From: Galdieria partita
Lineage: Eukaryota > Rhodophyta > Bangiophyceae > Galdieriales > Galdieriaceae
Direction: 5' to 3'
Length of the DNA stretch: 64,000 bases
Assembly: GCA_025991245.1 (NCBI GenBank)
Contig: BQMJ01000061.1
Span: forward strand, 62,001-126,000
Every line of letters starts with the position of its first letter. Within the stretch, counting starts at the first letter, position 1. Below are positions 10,001 to 18,854 of the stretch, piece after piece. The notes beneath the pieces are model-generated. The model did no database searches, was not told the origin of the DNA, and saw only the letters and a list, made by a program, of their open reading frames with translations. The translations under genes and the position numbers were made by a program.

Positions 10001-12789
10001 AAGAGAATGATACATTGACTAAATTGTATATTGGTGGAAATAATATTACATCCGAATGTGTTAAATATCTAAGTGAAGCATTGAAAGAGAATCATACATT
10101 GACTGGATTGGGTATTGGCAGCAATAATATTGCATCTGAAGGTGTTAAATATCTAAGTGAAGCATTGAAAGAGAATCATACATTGACTGTATTGGATATT
10201 TCTTGGAATGATATTACATCTGAAGGTGCCAAATATCTAAGTGAAGCATTGAAAGAGAATGATACATTGACTAAATTGTATATTGGTGGAAATAATATTA
10301 CATCTGAAGGTGCGCAATATCTAAGTGAAGCATTGAAAGAGAATGATACATTGACTGAATTGTATATTGGTGACAATAATATTGCGTCTGAAGGTGTTAA
10401 ATATCTAAGTGAAGCATTGAAAGAGAATCATACATTGACTGAATTGGGTATTTCTTGGAATGATATTACATCTGAAGGTGCCAAATATCTAAGTGAAGCA
10501 TTGAAAGAGAATGATACATTGACTAAATTGTATATTGGTGGAAATAATATTACATCTGAAGGTGCGCAATATCTAAGTGAAGCATTGAAAGAGAATGATA
10601 CATTGACTAAATTGTATATTGGTGGAAATAATATTACATCCGAATGTGTTAAATATCTAAGTGAAGCATTGAAAGAGAATCATACATTGACTTTATTGGA
10701 TATTGACGAAAATAATATTACATCTGAAGGTGCCAAATATCTAAGTGAAGCATTGAAAGAGAATGATACAATGACTAGATTGGATATTGACAACAATAAT
10801 ATTACATCTGAAGGTGCCCAATATCTAAGTGAAGCATTGAAAGAGAATGATACATTGACTGAATTGAATATTGCGTGGAATACTATTACATCTGTAGGTG
10901 CCAAATATCTAAGTGAAGCATTGAAAGAGAATGATACATTGACTGTATTGAATATTGGTGACAATAATATTACATCTGAAGGTGCCAAATATCTAAGTGA
11001 AGCATTGAAAGAGAATGATACATTGACTGAATTATATATTTACAAGAATAATATTACATCTGAAGGTGCCAAATATCTAAGGGAAGCATTGAAAGAGAAT
11101 GATACATTGACTAAATTGTATATTGGTGGAAATAATATTACATCCGAATGTGTTAAATATCTAAGTGAAGCATTGAAAGAGAATCATACATTGACTGGAT
11201 TGGGTATTGGCAGCAATAATATTGCATCTGAAGGTGTTAAATATCTAAGTGAAGCATTGAAAGAGAATCATACATTGACTGTATTGGATATTTCTTGGAA
11301 TGATATTACATCTGAAGGTGCCAAATATCTAAGTGAAGCATTGAAAGAGAATGATACAATGACTAGATTGGATATTGACAACAATAATATTACATCTGAA
11401 GGTGCCCAATATCTAAGTGAAGCATTGAAAGAGAATGATACATTGACTGAATTGAATATTGCGTGGAATACTATTACATCTGTAGGTGCCAAATATCTAA
11501 GTGAAGCATTGAAAGAGAATGATACATTGACTGTATTGAATATTGGTGACAATAATATTACATCTGAAGGTGCCAAATATCTAAGTGAAGCATTGAAAGA
11601 GAATGATACATTGACTGAATTATATATTTACAAGAATAATATTACATCTGAAGGTGCTAAATATCTAAGTGAAGCATTGAAAGAGAATGATACATTGACT
11701 GTATTGAATATTAACCACAATAATATTACATCTGAAGGCGAAATATTTTCTTCTCAAATTGATCAGTACTTGAAGCGCAATCAATCCGAGTTGAATACCA
11801 AAAAATCAAATGCTTTCAATATCAACAAAAATCTAGATCATTCTATTTTGAAAACCAATACAACAACACAACATCTTCTTGCATTATCGAAATATGCTTC
11901 CTGCTTAAACCAAAGTTATTTACAATATAGGAATACTGTTTTGAAGGAGATGAATTTATTGTTTATTTTATTTATGCAACATCGACGACTTGAACAACTA
12001 GAGTCAAATTCTCATATCTCTATTTATCCACCTTTTGAAATGATGACCTATTTCATAACAAATACTTCCAACTCAGTGGACATTTGTAAGCAACCAAAAT
12101 ATTTTGAAACTGAAGATTATGTTTGTGCTATTTGTCGCTCTATTTGTAGTGACCCTTGTTGTTCAGAGAATTGTAGTCATGTTTTTTGCAAAGTTTGTAT
12201 CGAAGCTTGGACCGAATCAATATGTCCAAGAGGCCCAAGATGTCCAAACTGTGGAACATTGTGTACTGGTTGGATAGTTTCACCATTTGCAGAAAAAGTT
12301 ATTTTGAAACTCCGTCTTCAATGTCCTCATTCATGTGGTTGGCAAGGAGCTTTGATAGACTATGAAAGGAATCATAAAGGGCGCTGTCCCAATGAAATGG
12401 GTGAATGCAGCTCATGCCGTTTAGAACTGAAGAGGTCTGAATTTTTTGATTCACATTATGGAAATTGTAGTTATCATCTTGTTTGTTGTGATTATTGCCA
12501 TTGTGCTATTCCATCGATGATGCTTTGTGCTCATATGGCTCACGAGTGTGCATTAACTCCTATAGTATGTAATGCATGTCACAGTTTCTTTTTTACATGG
12601 CATTCATGGAAAGTTCATATTGAGAAAGACTGCGATAAAATATCTGAATACTGTGACTATTATGAGTTTGGTTGCCAAGTGTATTTAGAGCGAGGTGATT
12701 TGAAGAAACATGAAACGGAATCCATTGGATATCACCTTGATTTGTTGAAAGAGCTTCTTCGAAAGACAAGAACAGGAGTCAAATGTTAG
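7033..12789 (+). CDS. LRR-RING-TRAF zinc finger protein A (45 LRRs)
   Basis: Giant protein of about 1918 residues, the largest of the family. Residues 1-300 are a non-repeat N-terminal region shared by all copies, with no domain I recognise. Residues about 310-1570 are 45 leucine-rich repeats of exactly 28 residues, ribonuclease-inhibitor/NLRC3 type. About 1690-1745 is a C3HC4 RING (CAIC, CSHVFCKVC, CPNC). About 1750-1900 is a series of TRAF/Sina-like Cys/His fingers starting at LQCPHSCGWQG. There is no MATH domain, signal peptide or membrane segment. Predicted role: E3 ubiquitin ligase with a long protein-binding solenoid; targets unknown. ATG 7033 is chosen because the open frame upstream lacks an ATG and is not shared with other copies. 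Blocks of 13 and 7 repeats are duplicated inside the gene. Confidence 0.85.
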   Translation: MEAETCATTKSTLSTPPCLIANEEKSTFQNTSGSTSTNDAFNFEVSDSLREGIFNSLLGNSPIEAANYEYRTNPSFLELLNKVNDNCRKLLLEKFKFINLSLPMTRSSGLRDQLEAGITKYPTLFEYVVICSLETDIVELGEVIEQLPSSITSNILFLQVDDTESCSILEFLSFLFRKGHGSSFLYIDLDMFDLSKTWSTLVNNFRCISTLKSLSMKCTSISNAQLLRLLRILKNALLQSCYALLDAQWTEPNFSDILDFLQRKRISLKASFDCVSLQLLATSDVPFEPVWMTDRTSLYLDNGKIDSNGLKYLSEALKENHTLTGLYIGGKNITSEGAQYLSEALKENDTLTRLVIDNNNITSEGAKYLSEALKENDTLTGLDIGDNNIASEGAKYLSEALKENDTLTVLGIGNNNITSEGVKYLSEALKENDTLTELYIGGNNITSEGAKYLSEALKENHTLTVLGIDSNNITSEGAKYLSEALKENHTLTKLGIDNNNITSEGAKYLSEALKENHTLTELYIHSNNITSEGAKYLSEALKENHTLTKLYIDNNNITSEGAKYLSEALKESHTLTELYIHSNNITSEGAKYLSEALKENDTLTVLDIGDNNITSEGAKYLNEALKENHTLTKLIIHSNSITSEGAKYLSEALKENDTLTVLDIGDNNITSEGAEYLSEALKENRTLTELYIGGNNITSEGAKYLSEALKENHTLTELYIDENNITSEGFKYLSEALKENHTLTELDISWNDITSEGAKYLSEALKENDTLTELYIGGNNITSEGAQYLSEALKENDTLTELYIGDNNITSEGAKYLSEALKENHTLTLLDIDENNITSEGAKYLSEALKENHTLTLLDIDENNITSEGAKYLSEALKENDTMTRLDIDNNNITSEGAQYLSEALKENDTLTELNIAWNTITSVGAKYLSEALKENDTLTVLNIGDNNITSEGAKYLSEALKENDTLTELYIYKNNITSEGAKYLREALKENDTLTKLYIGGNNITSECVKYLSEALKENHTLTGLGIGSNNIASEGVKYLSEALKENHTLTVLDISWNDITSEGAKYLSEALKENDTLTKLYIGGNNITSEGAQYLSEALKENDTLTELYIGDNNIASEGVKYLSEALKENHTLTELGISWNDITSEGAKYLSEALKENDTLTKLYIGGNNITSEGAQYLSEALKENDTLTKLYIGGNNITSECVKYLSEALKENHTLTLLDIDENNITSEGAKYLSEALKENDTMTRLDIDNNNITSEGAQYLSEALKENDTLTELNIAWNTITSVGAKYLSEALKENDTLTVLNIGDNNITSEGAKYLSEALKENDTLTELYIYKNNITSEGAKYLREALKENDTLTKLYIGGNNITSECVKYLSEALKENHTLTGLGIGSNNIASEGVKYLSEALKENHTLTVLDISWNDITSEGAKYLSEALKENDTMTRLDIDNNNITSEGAQYLSEALKENDTLTELNIAWNTITSVGAKYLSEALKENDTLTVLNIGDNNITSEGAKYLSEALKENDTLTELYIYKNNITSEGAKYLSEALKENDTLTVLNINHNNITSEGEIFSSQIDQYLKRNQSELNTKKSNAFNINKNLDHSILKTNTTTQHLLALSKYASCLNQSYLQYRNTVLKEMNLLFILFMQHRRLEQLESNSHISIYPPFEMMTYFITNTSNSVDICKQPKYFETEDYVCAICRSICSDPCCSENCSHVFCKVCIEAWTESICPRGPRCPNCGTLCTGWIVSPFAEKVILKLRLQCPHSCGWQGALIDYERNHKGRCPNEMGECSSCRLELKRSEFFDSHYGNCSYHLVCCDYCHCAIPSMMLCAHMAHECALTPIVCNACHSFFFTWHSWKVHIEKDCDKISEYCDYYEFGCQVYLERGDLKKHETESIGYHLDLLKELLRKTRTGVKC
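7963..11742 (+). repeat. 84-bp coding tandem repeat, 45 units (gene A)
   Basis: The motif aaatatctaagtgaagca starts at 7963 and recurs every 84 bases until 11659: 44 exact steps and no indel. Each unit encodes one 28-residue LRR. A rare variant with ATG in place of TTG (gatacaatgact) occurs at 9673, 10765 and 11353, spaced 13 and 7 units apart. It marks larger duplicated blocks inside the array. Confidence 0.97.
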
Positions 12790-13375
12790 ACTTTTTGTAG
12801 GAGTAAAAATATTTGAATTGGATGATCCATGGAGCAAAACCTTTTCAATATTTAGGACAAGACATTATACCGATGAAAGCTCCATTCGACACTCTGCTAT
12901 TAACTGCATATCTATATATCTACTTATTTATATATATATTCAGGAGTGCTAAATCTCGCAGTTGCTTTTTTTGTAAGTTTCTAGTCTCAATGGAAAGGGA
13001 TTTGAGCAAAACTCTTCAAGGAAATTCGTCGGTTAAGCTGAAATTCAACTTGGACTCTGAAACCTAAAAGTACTTGCAGTTTTTTGTTACTTTCTTTCCA
13101 GAGAAACTCCTAAAACTTGTTGCTCAAAGTATGACGTCTGGAGGGAAAATGAATGCCTTGATGAAAACGATATACTCTGCATAGTGATTAATCCATCATT
13201 GGTACTTGAGAGACATTTTATTTTTTTTTTTTTTAGAATTGTTCGAATATTGTGTCTTTATGATATACACATTCAAGCTTATCTTTTTTCTTTTTGATAT
13301 CATTCAGTATGCATTTTTACGAATCGCAGGATAACATCCATTTCATAAACATTTGGAGAGCCTCCTCCATTTACA

Positions 13376-13576
13376 ATGAATGTAGTTATTCCATTGGTGA
13401 GAGTAGAGACGGGCTATTCTGGCTGTTTTGTTGACAAATCATTCCATCTACTCTTCCTGCAGCAACACAGTTTATGTAAGAAGCTTAAAAAACTCGATAA
13501 AAACCGGAAGAGAAAAAGATTTGCGTTGCGCTCTTCATCGGCAAATTTGATCGGGCAATGCATCGATTTTTGGTGA
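13376..13576 (+). CDS. Small spacer ORF with a basic, NLS-like stretch
   Basis: A 66-codon ATG frame, present in every spacer at the same place (18059-18259; shifted start near 37241-37423; 42398-42583; 47226-47411). The encoded peptide has a lysine/arginine-rich segment (KKLKKLDKNRKRKRF). The last two copies end differently (…SSANLKKP) because of a small insertion. The spacers are so similar overall that an open frame alone is weak evidence. It could equally be a leader of the LRR transcript or non-coding. Confidence 0.25.
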   Translation: MNVVIPLVRVETGYSGCFVDKSFHLLFLQQHSLCKKLKKLDKNRKRKRFALRSSSANLIGQCIDFW

Positions 13577-13608
13577 CTCTCAAAAGTGTCTCTAGCCTAT
13601 CTTTGGGA

Positions 13609-13984
13609 CTACCAATTCAAGAAAGAACTTGAGTATTTCTGCACATTTGGAATTCTCAAGTGCGTTCTTACTTCAAATTGCACCAAAGCAGTTTCGAATT
13701 GAGCTTCACTCGATATTGACAGAAAAGTCAACTTGCCATCTAGTGTTTCATTCAGCAAAGTCGATAAAGTAAGTTCTGTCGTGTTCGTCCCGTTGAAGTT
13801 CCCAGATAGACCCCAAACAAGCAACTTTTTCAACAACTGCTCTTTTTTGACTGAAAAAAGCTTTTGGAAGCCATCCTCAAACGTGCTTTTGCCACTCCCT
13901 TTCACTTGGGGTGCAAAAGACACGACGGGATGTCTCCCATATAGTGACTCCTCCTTATTCGCATAGTTGGCTCTTCGATATTCT
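13609..13984 (-). CDS. Conserved divergent ORF in the LRR spacer, function unknown
   Basis: A minus-strand frame of about 100 codons, open in four of five spacers (also 18357-18669, 42729-43030 and 47557-47870, approximate left-to-right extents). It contains VSFAPQVKGSGKSTFEDGF, SVKKEQLLKKLLVWGL and LTLSTLLNETLD. There is no ATG in frame; it would need an upstream exon spliced to the acceptor at about 13985, which is TTCTAG here and TTCAAG in other copies. In the spacer at 36639-38008 the frame is disrupted by a one-base deletion. If real, it is transcribed divergently from each LRR gene. I do not recognise the product. Confidence 0.3.
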
Positions 13985-14351
13985 CTAGAACAAGTAACAC
14001 AGATTATTCTCTCTTCTCAGAGACTGTGTTGTTCTATTGTGGATGATTCCCTTTGTGCTACAGTCACAACAGGAGGCAGAATTAGCAGTGTTGACTAGTA
14101 TAGCTATTCTTCTTTAAAATGCACAAAATTTTGTAGCCGTCTTGAAACTGTATATTTTTGTAAAGTTATGAGTTACTCAATTGCGGCAACTTGTCATGTT
14201 GGATATTTCAAAAAAGATGAAATAGTAACTTGTCAACTTGTAACAATGCTGCCTCTTGTCGAGTATAAGCCATCCAGAGTTGTCATGAAAGAATGTCCCA
14301 AATTTTCATTCTTCCCAATTGGACAAAAAGAACGTGTGCGCAACCTTCTCT

Positions 14352-17300
14352 ATGGAAGCAGAGACTTGTGCTACTACTAAAAGTACTCTGTCAACACCTC
14401 CTTGTTTGATCGCAAACGAAGAAAAGTCAACTTTTCAGAATACTTCAGGTTCTACATCGACGAATGACGCTTTCAACTTTGAGGTTTCTGACTCTTTAAG
14501 AGAGGGTATCTTTAACTTTCTTCTAGAGAACTCTCCAATAGAAGCTGCAAACTTTGAATATAGAACCAACCCTAGTTTTCTTCAGCTTCTTGACGAGGTG
14601 AATGATAACTGTAGAAAGTTGTTGCTAGAAAAGTTCAAGTTTATCAACTTGAGTCTCCCAATGACTCGTTCTTCAGTTCTACGTGATCATCTTGAATCTG
14701 ATATTACTAAATATCCTCCCACTTTGTTTGAATATGTTGCCATATGCTCTTTGGAAACGGATATTGTTGAACTTGGTGAAGTTATCGAACAACTACCAAG
14801 CTCAATTACTAGCAATATACTCTTTCTTCAAGTTGATAATACTGAAAGTTGTTCTATACTTGAGTTTTTATCTTTTCTATTTCAAAAAGGCCATGGCTTC
14901 TCTTCCATACTTGAGTTTTTATCTTTTCTATTTCAAAAAGGCCATGGTTCCTCGTTTCTATATATTGACTTGGACATGTTTGACTTGTCCAAGACTTGGA
15001 GTACATTGGTCAATAGCTTTCGTTGTATTTCAACTCTCAAGTCATTGGCCATAACGTGTAAAAGAATATCCAATGCACAACTATTGAGATTATTGAAAAT
15101 CTTGAAGAAATCACTTCAAAGTTGTTATGCTATTTTGGATGCGCAATGGACTGAGCCTCATTTTTCCGATATTTTAGATTTTCTTCAGAGAAGACGAATA
15201 TCTTTGAAAGCTTCCTTTGATTATTTGAGTCTGCAAATATCTCCTACCAGTGATGTTCCCTTTGAGCCTCTTTGGATGACTGATGAGACTCGTCTTGGTC
15301 TAAATAACCGAAAGATTGATTCAAATGGATTGAAATATCTAAGTGAAGCACTGAAAGAGAATGATACATTGACTGAATTGAATATTGCGTGGAATACTAT
15401 TACATCTGAAGGTGCCAAATATCTAAGTGAAGCATTGAAAGAGAATGATACATTGACTGTATTGAATATTGGTGACAATAATATTACATCTGAAGGTGCC
15501 AAATATCTAAGTGAAGCATTGAAAGAGAATGATACATTGACTGAATTATATATTGACAACAATAATATTACATCTGAAGGTGCCAAATATCTAAGGGAAG
15601 CATTGAAAGAGAATGATACATTGACTAAATTGTATATTGGTGGAAATAATATTACATCCGAATGTGTTAAATATCTAAGTGAAGCATTGAAAGAGAATCA
15701 TACATTGACTGGATTGGGTATTGGCAGCAATAATATTGCATCTGAAGGTGTTAAATATCTAAGTGAAGCATTGAAAGAGAATCATACATTGACTGTATTG
15801 GATATTTCTTGGAATGATATTACATCTGAAGGTGCCAAATATCTAAGTGAAGCATTGAAAGAGAATGATACATTGACTAAATTGTATATTGGTGGAAATA
15901 ATATTACATCTGAAGGTGCCAAATATCTAAGTGAAGCATTGAAAGTGAATGATACATTGACTCTATTGGGTATTGACAAAAATAATATTACATCTGAAGG
16001 TGCCAAATATCTAAGTGAAGCATTAAAAGAGAATGATACATTGACTCTATTGGGTATTGGTGGAAATTATATTGCATCTGAAGGTGCCAAATATCGAAGT
16101 GAAGCATTGAAAGAGAATCGTACATTGACTGAATTATATATTGGTGGAAATAATATTACATCTGAAGGTGCCAAATATCTAAGTGAAGCATTGAAAGAGA
16201 ATCATACATTGACTGAATTGTATATTGATGTGAATAATATTACATCTGAAGGTGCCAAATATCTAAGTGAAGCATTGAAAGAGAATCATACATTGACTGT
16301 ATTGAATATTAACTACAATAATATTACATCTGAAGGTGCCAAATATCTAAGTGAAGCATTAAAAGAGAATCATACATTGACTGTATTGAATATTAACTAC
16401 AATAATATTACATCTGAAGGTGAAATATTTTCTTCTCAAATCAATCAGTACTTGAAGCGCAATCAATCCGAGTTGAATACCAAAAAATCGAATGCTTCCA
16501 ATATCAACAAAAGTCTAGATCAATCTACTTTGAAAACCAATACAACAACACAACATCTTCTTCCATCATCGAAATATGCTTCCTGCTTAAACCAAAGTTA
16601 TTTACAATATAAGAGTACTGTTTTGAAGGAGATGAATTTATTGTTTATTTTATTTATGCAACATCGACGACTTGAACAACTAGAGTCAAATTCTCATATC
16701 TCTATTTATCCACCTTTTGAAATGATGACCTATTTCATAACAAATACTTCCAACTCAGTGGACATTAGAAAGCAACCACAGTATTTTGAAACTGAAGATT
16801 ACGTTTGTTCTATTTGTTGCTCTATTTGTAGTGACCCTTGTTGTTCAGATAAGTGTAGTCATGTTTTTTGCAAAGTTTGTATCGAAGCTTGGACCGAATC
16901 AATATGTCCAAGAGGCCCAAGATGTCCAACCTGTGGAACATTGTGTACTGGTTGGATAGTTTCACCATTTGCAGAAAAAGTTATTTTGAAACTCCGTCTT
17001 CAATGTCCTCATTCATGTGGATGGCAAGGAGCATTGAAAGATTATGAAAGGAATCATAAAGGGCGCTGTCCCAATGAAATGGGTGAATGCAGCTCATGCC
17101 GTTTAGAACTGAAGAGGTCTGAATTTTTTGATTCACATTATGGAAATTGTAGTTATCATCTTGTTTGTTGTGATTATTGCCATTGTGCTATTCCATCGAT
17201 GATGCTTTGTGCTCATATGGCTCACGAGTGTTCATTAACTCCTATAGTATGTAATGCATGTCACAGTTTCTTTTTTACATGGCATTCATGGAAAGTTCAT

Positions 17301-17471
17301 ATTGAGAAAGACTGCGATAAAATATTTGAATACTGTGACTATTATGAGTTTGGTTGCCAAGTGTATTTAGTGCGAGGTGATTTGAAGAAACATGAAACGG
17401 AATCCATTGGATATCACCTTGATTTGTTGAAAGAGCTTCTTCGAAAGACAAGAACAGGAATCAAATGTTAG
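14352..17471 (+). CDS. LRR-RING-TRAF zinc finger protein B (13 LRRs)
   Basis: About 1039 residues from ATG 14352. Same architecture as gene A: N-terminal region (about 1-325), 13 LRRs of 28 residues, C3HC4 RING (CSIC, CSHVFCKVC, CPTC) and TRAF-type fingers to the C-terminus. The leader present in genes C, E, F and G begins at ATG 14168 here too, but one extra A in the run of A after 'tgtccc' (about 14302) puts it out of frame. The protein therefore probably starts at the internal Met shared by all copies. The N-terminal region has a 17-residue tandem duplication around SILEFLSFLFQKGHG, also seen in E and F. Most of its repeats match the seven-unit block found three times in gene A, suggesting exchange. 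Confidence 0.8.
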   Translation: MEAETCATTKSTLSTPPCLIANEEKSTFQNTSGSTSTNDAFNFEVSDSLREGIFNFLLENSPIEAANFEYRTNPSFLQLLDEVNDNCRKLLLEKFKFINLSLPMTRSSVLRDHLESDITKYPPTLFEYVAICSLETDIVELGEVIEQLPSSITSNILFLQVDNTESCSILEFLSFLFQKGHGFSSILEFLSFLFQKGHGSSFLYIDLDMFDLSKTWSTLVNSFRCISTLKSLAITCKRISNAQLLRLLKILKKSLQSCYAILDAQWTEPHFSDILDFLQRRRISLKASFDYLSLQISPTSDVPFEPLWMTDETRLGLNNRKIDSNGLKYLSEALKENDTLTELNIAWNTITSEGAKYLSEALKENDTLTVLNIGDNNITSEGAKYLSEALKENDTLTELYIDNNNITSEGAKYLREALKENDTLTKLYIGGNNITSECVKYLSEALKENHTLTGLGIGSNNIASEGVKYLSEALKENHTLTVLDISWNDITSEGAKYLSEALKENDTLTKLYIGGNNITSEGAKYLSEALKVNDTLTLLGIDKNNITSEGAKYLSEALKENDTLTLLGIGGNYIASEGAKYRSEALKENRTLTELYIGGNNITSEGAKYLSEALKENHTLTELYIDVNNITSEGAKYLSEALKENHTLTVLNINYNNITSEGAKYLSEALKENHTLTVLNINYNNITSEGEIFSSQINQYLKRNQSELNTKKSNASNINKSLDQSTLKTNTTTQHLLPSSKYASCLNQSYLQYKSTVLKEMNLLFILFMQHRRLEQLESNSHISIYPPFEMMTYFITNTSNSVDIRKQPQYFETEDYVCSICCSICSDPCCSDKCSHVFCKVCIEAWTESICPRGPRCPTCGTLCTGWIVSPFAEKVILKLRLQCPHSCGWQGALKDYERNHKGRCPNEMGECSSCRLELKRSEFFDSHYGNCSYHLVCCDYCHCAIPSMMLCAHMAHECSLTPIVCNACHSFFFTWHSWKVHIEKDCDKIFEYCDYYEFGCQVYLVRGDLKKHETESIGYHLDLLKELLRKTRTGIKC
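15333..16424 (+). repeat. 84-bp coding tandem repeat, 13 units (gene B)
   Basis: Unit starts run from 15333 to 16341 in twelve exact 84-base steps. The last two units are identical in their variable part (VLNINYNN). One unit carries CGA instead of CTA (YRSEALKEN), a loss of a core leucine. Confidence 0.95.
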
Positions 17472-18854
17472 ACTTTTTGTAGGAGTAAAAATATTTGAAT
17501 TGGATGATCCATGGAGCAAAACCTTTTCAATATTTAGGACAAGACATTATACCGATGAAAGCTCCATTCGACACTCTGCTATTAACTGCATATCTATATA
17601 TCTACTTATTTATATATATATTCAGGAGTGCTAAATCTCGCAGTTGCTTTTTTTGTAAGTTTCTAGTCTCAATGGAAAGGGATTTGAGCAAAACTCTTCA
17701 AGGAAATTCGTCGGTTAAGCTGAAATTCAACTTGGACTCTGAAACCTAAAAGTACTTGCAGTTTTTTGTTACTTTCTTTCCAGAGAAACTCCTAAAACTT
17801 GTTGCTCAAAGTATGACGTCTGGAGGGAAAATGAATGCCTTGATGAAAACGATATACTCTGCATAGTGATTAATCCATCATTGGTACTTGAGAGACATTT
17901 TATTTTTTTTTTTTTTTAGAATTGTTCGAATATTGTGTCTTTATGATATACACATTCAAGCTTATCTTTTTTCTTTTTGATATCATTCAGTATGCATTTT
18001 TACGAATCGCAGGATAACATCCATTTCATAAACATTTGGAGAGCCTCCTCCATTTACAATGAATGTAGTTATTCCATTGGTGAGAGTAGAGACGGGCTAT
18101 TCTGGCTGTTTTGTTGACAAATCATTCCATCTACTCTTCCTGCAGCAACACAGTTTATGTAAGAAGCTTAAAAAACTCGATAGAAACCGGAAGAGAAAAA
18201 GATTTGCGTTGCGCTCTTCATCGGCAAATTTGATCGGGCAATGCATCGATTTTTGGTGACTTTCAAAAGTGTCTCTAGCCTATCTTAAGGGTTACCTATT
18301 CAAGAAGGAACTTGAGTATTTCTGAACATTTGGAAATTCTCAACTGCGTCCTTACTTCAAAATAGCACCAAAGCAGTTTCGAATTGAGCTTCACTCGATA
18401 TTGACAGAAAAGTCAACTTGTTATCCAATGTTTCATTCAGCAAAGTCGATAAAGTAAGTTCTGTCGTGTTCGTCCCGTTGAAGTTCCCAGATAGACCCCA
18501 AACAAGCAACTTTTTCAACAACTGCTCTTTTTTGACTGAAAAAAGCTTTTGGAAGCCATCCTCAAACATGCTTTTGCCACTCCCTTTCACTTGGGGTGCA
18601 AAAGACACGACGGGATGTCTCCCATATAGTGACTCCTCCTTATTCGCATAGTTGACTCTTCGATATTCTCTTGAACAAGTAACACAGATTATTCTCTCTT
18701 CTCAGAGACTGTGTTGTTCTATTGTGGATGATTCCCTTTGTGCTACAGTCACAACAGGAGGCAGAATTAGCAGTGCTGACTAGTATAGCTATTCTTCTTT
18801 AAAGTGCACAAAATTTTGTAACCGTCTTGAAACTGTATTTTTTTTTGTAAAGTT
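17472..18854. repeat. Conserved inter-gene spacer B-C
   Basis: Same organisation as the A-B spacer, with scattered substitutions and small length changes in the T-run. The plus-strand small frame is at 18059-18259 and the minus-strand conserved frame at 18357-18669. There is no other gene. Confidence 0.85.

Larger units (their letters stand above)
12790..14167. repeat. Conserved inter-gene spacer A-B (about 1.38 kb)
   Basis: The first of five near-identical spacers (others at 17472-18854, 36639-38008, 41816-43224, 46642-48052). Each has the same order: a short 3' UTR, a TA-rich stretch (tatatatctacttatttata), a T-run, a small plus-strand ATG frame, a minus-strand frame, and the leader of the next LRR gene. 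The tandem unit is therefore gene plus spacer. The right part should contain the LRR gene promoter. Confidence 0.85.

Noticed and set aside
7992-11576. Many antisense open frames of 60-130 codons across the LRR arrays
   Set aside because: They repeat with the 84-bp period. Because the unit happens to lack stop codons in that antisense frame, any number of units stays open. They are shadows of the LRR coding strand.
7963-11742. Regular repeats read as a CRISPR array or non-coding minisatellite
   Set aside because: The period is exactly 28 codons without gaps, the frame is open through 45 units, and translation gives canonical LRRs flanked by conserved domains. The organism is eukaryotic.
12813-13067. 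84-codon plus-strand frame just after genes A and B
   Set aside because: There is no ATG at the start, the composition follows the TA-rich 3' flank, and the frame is lost in the other three spacers.
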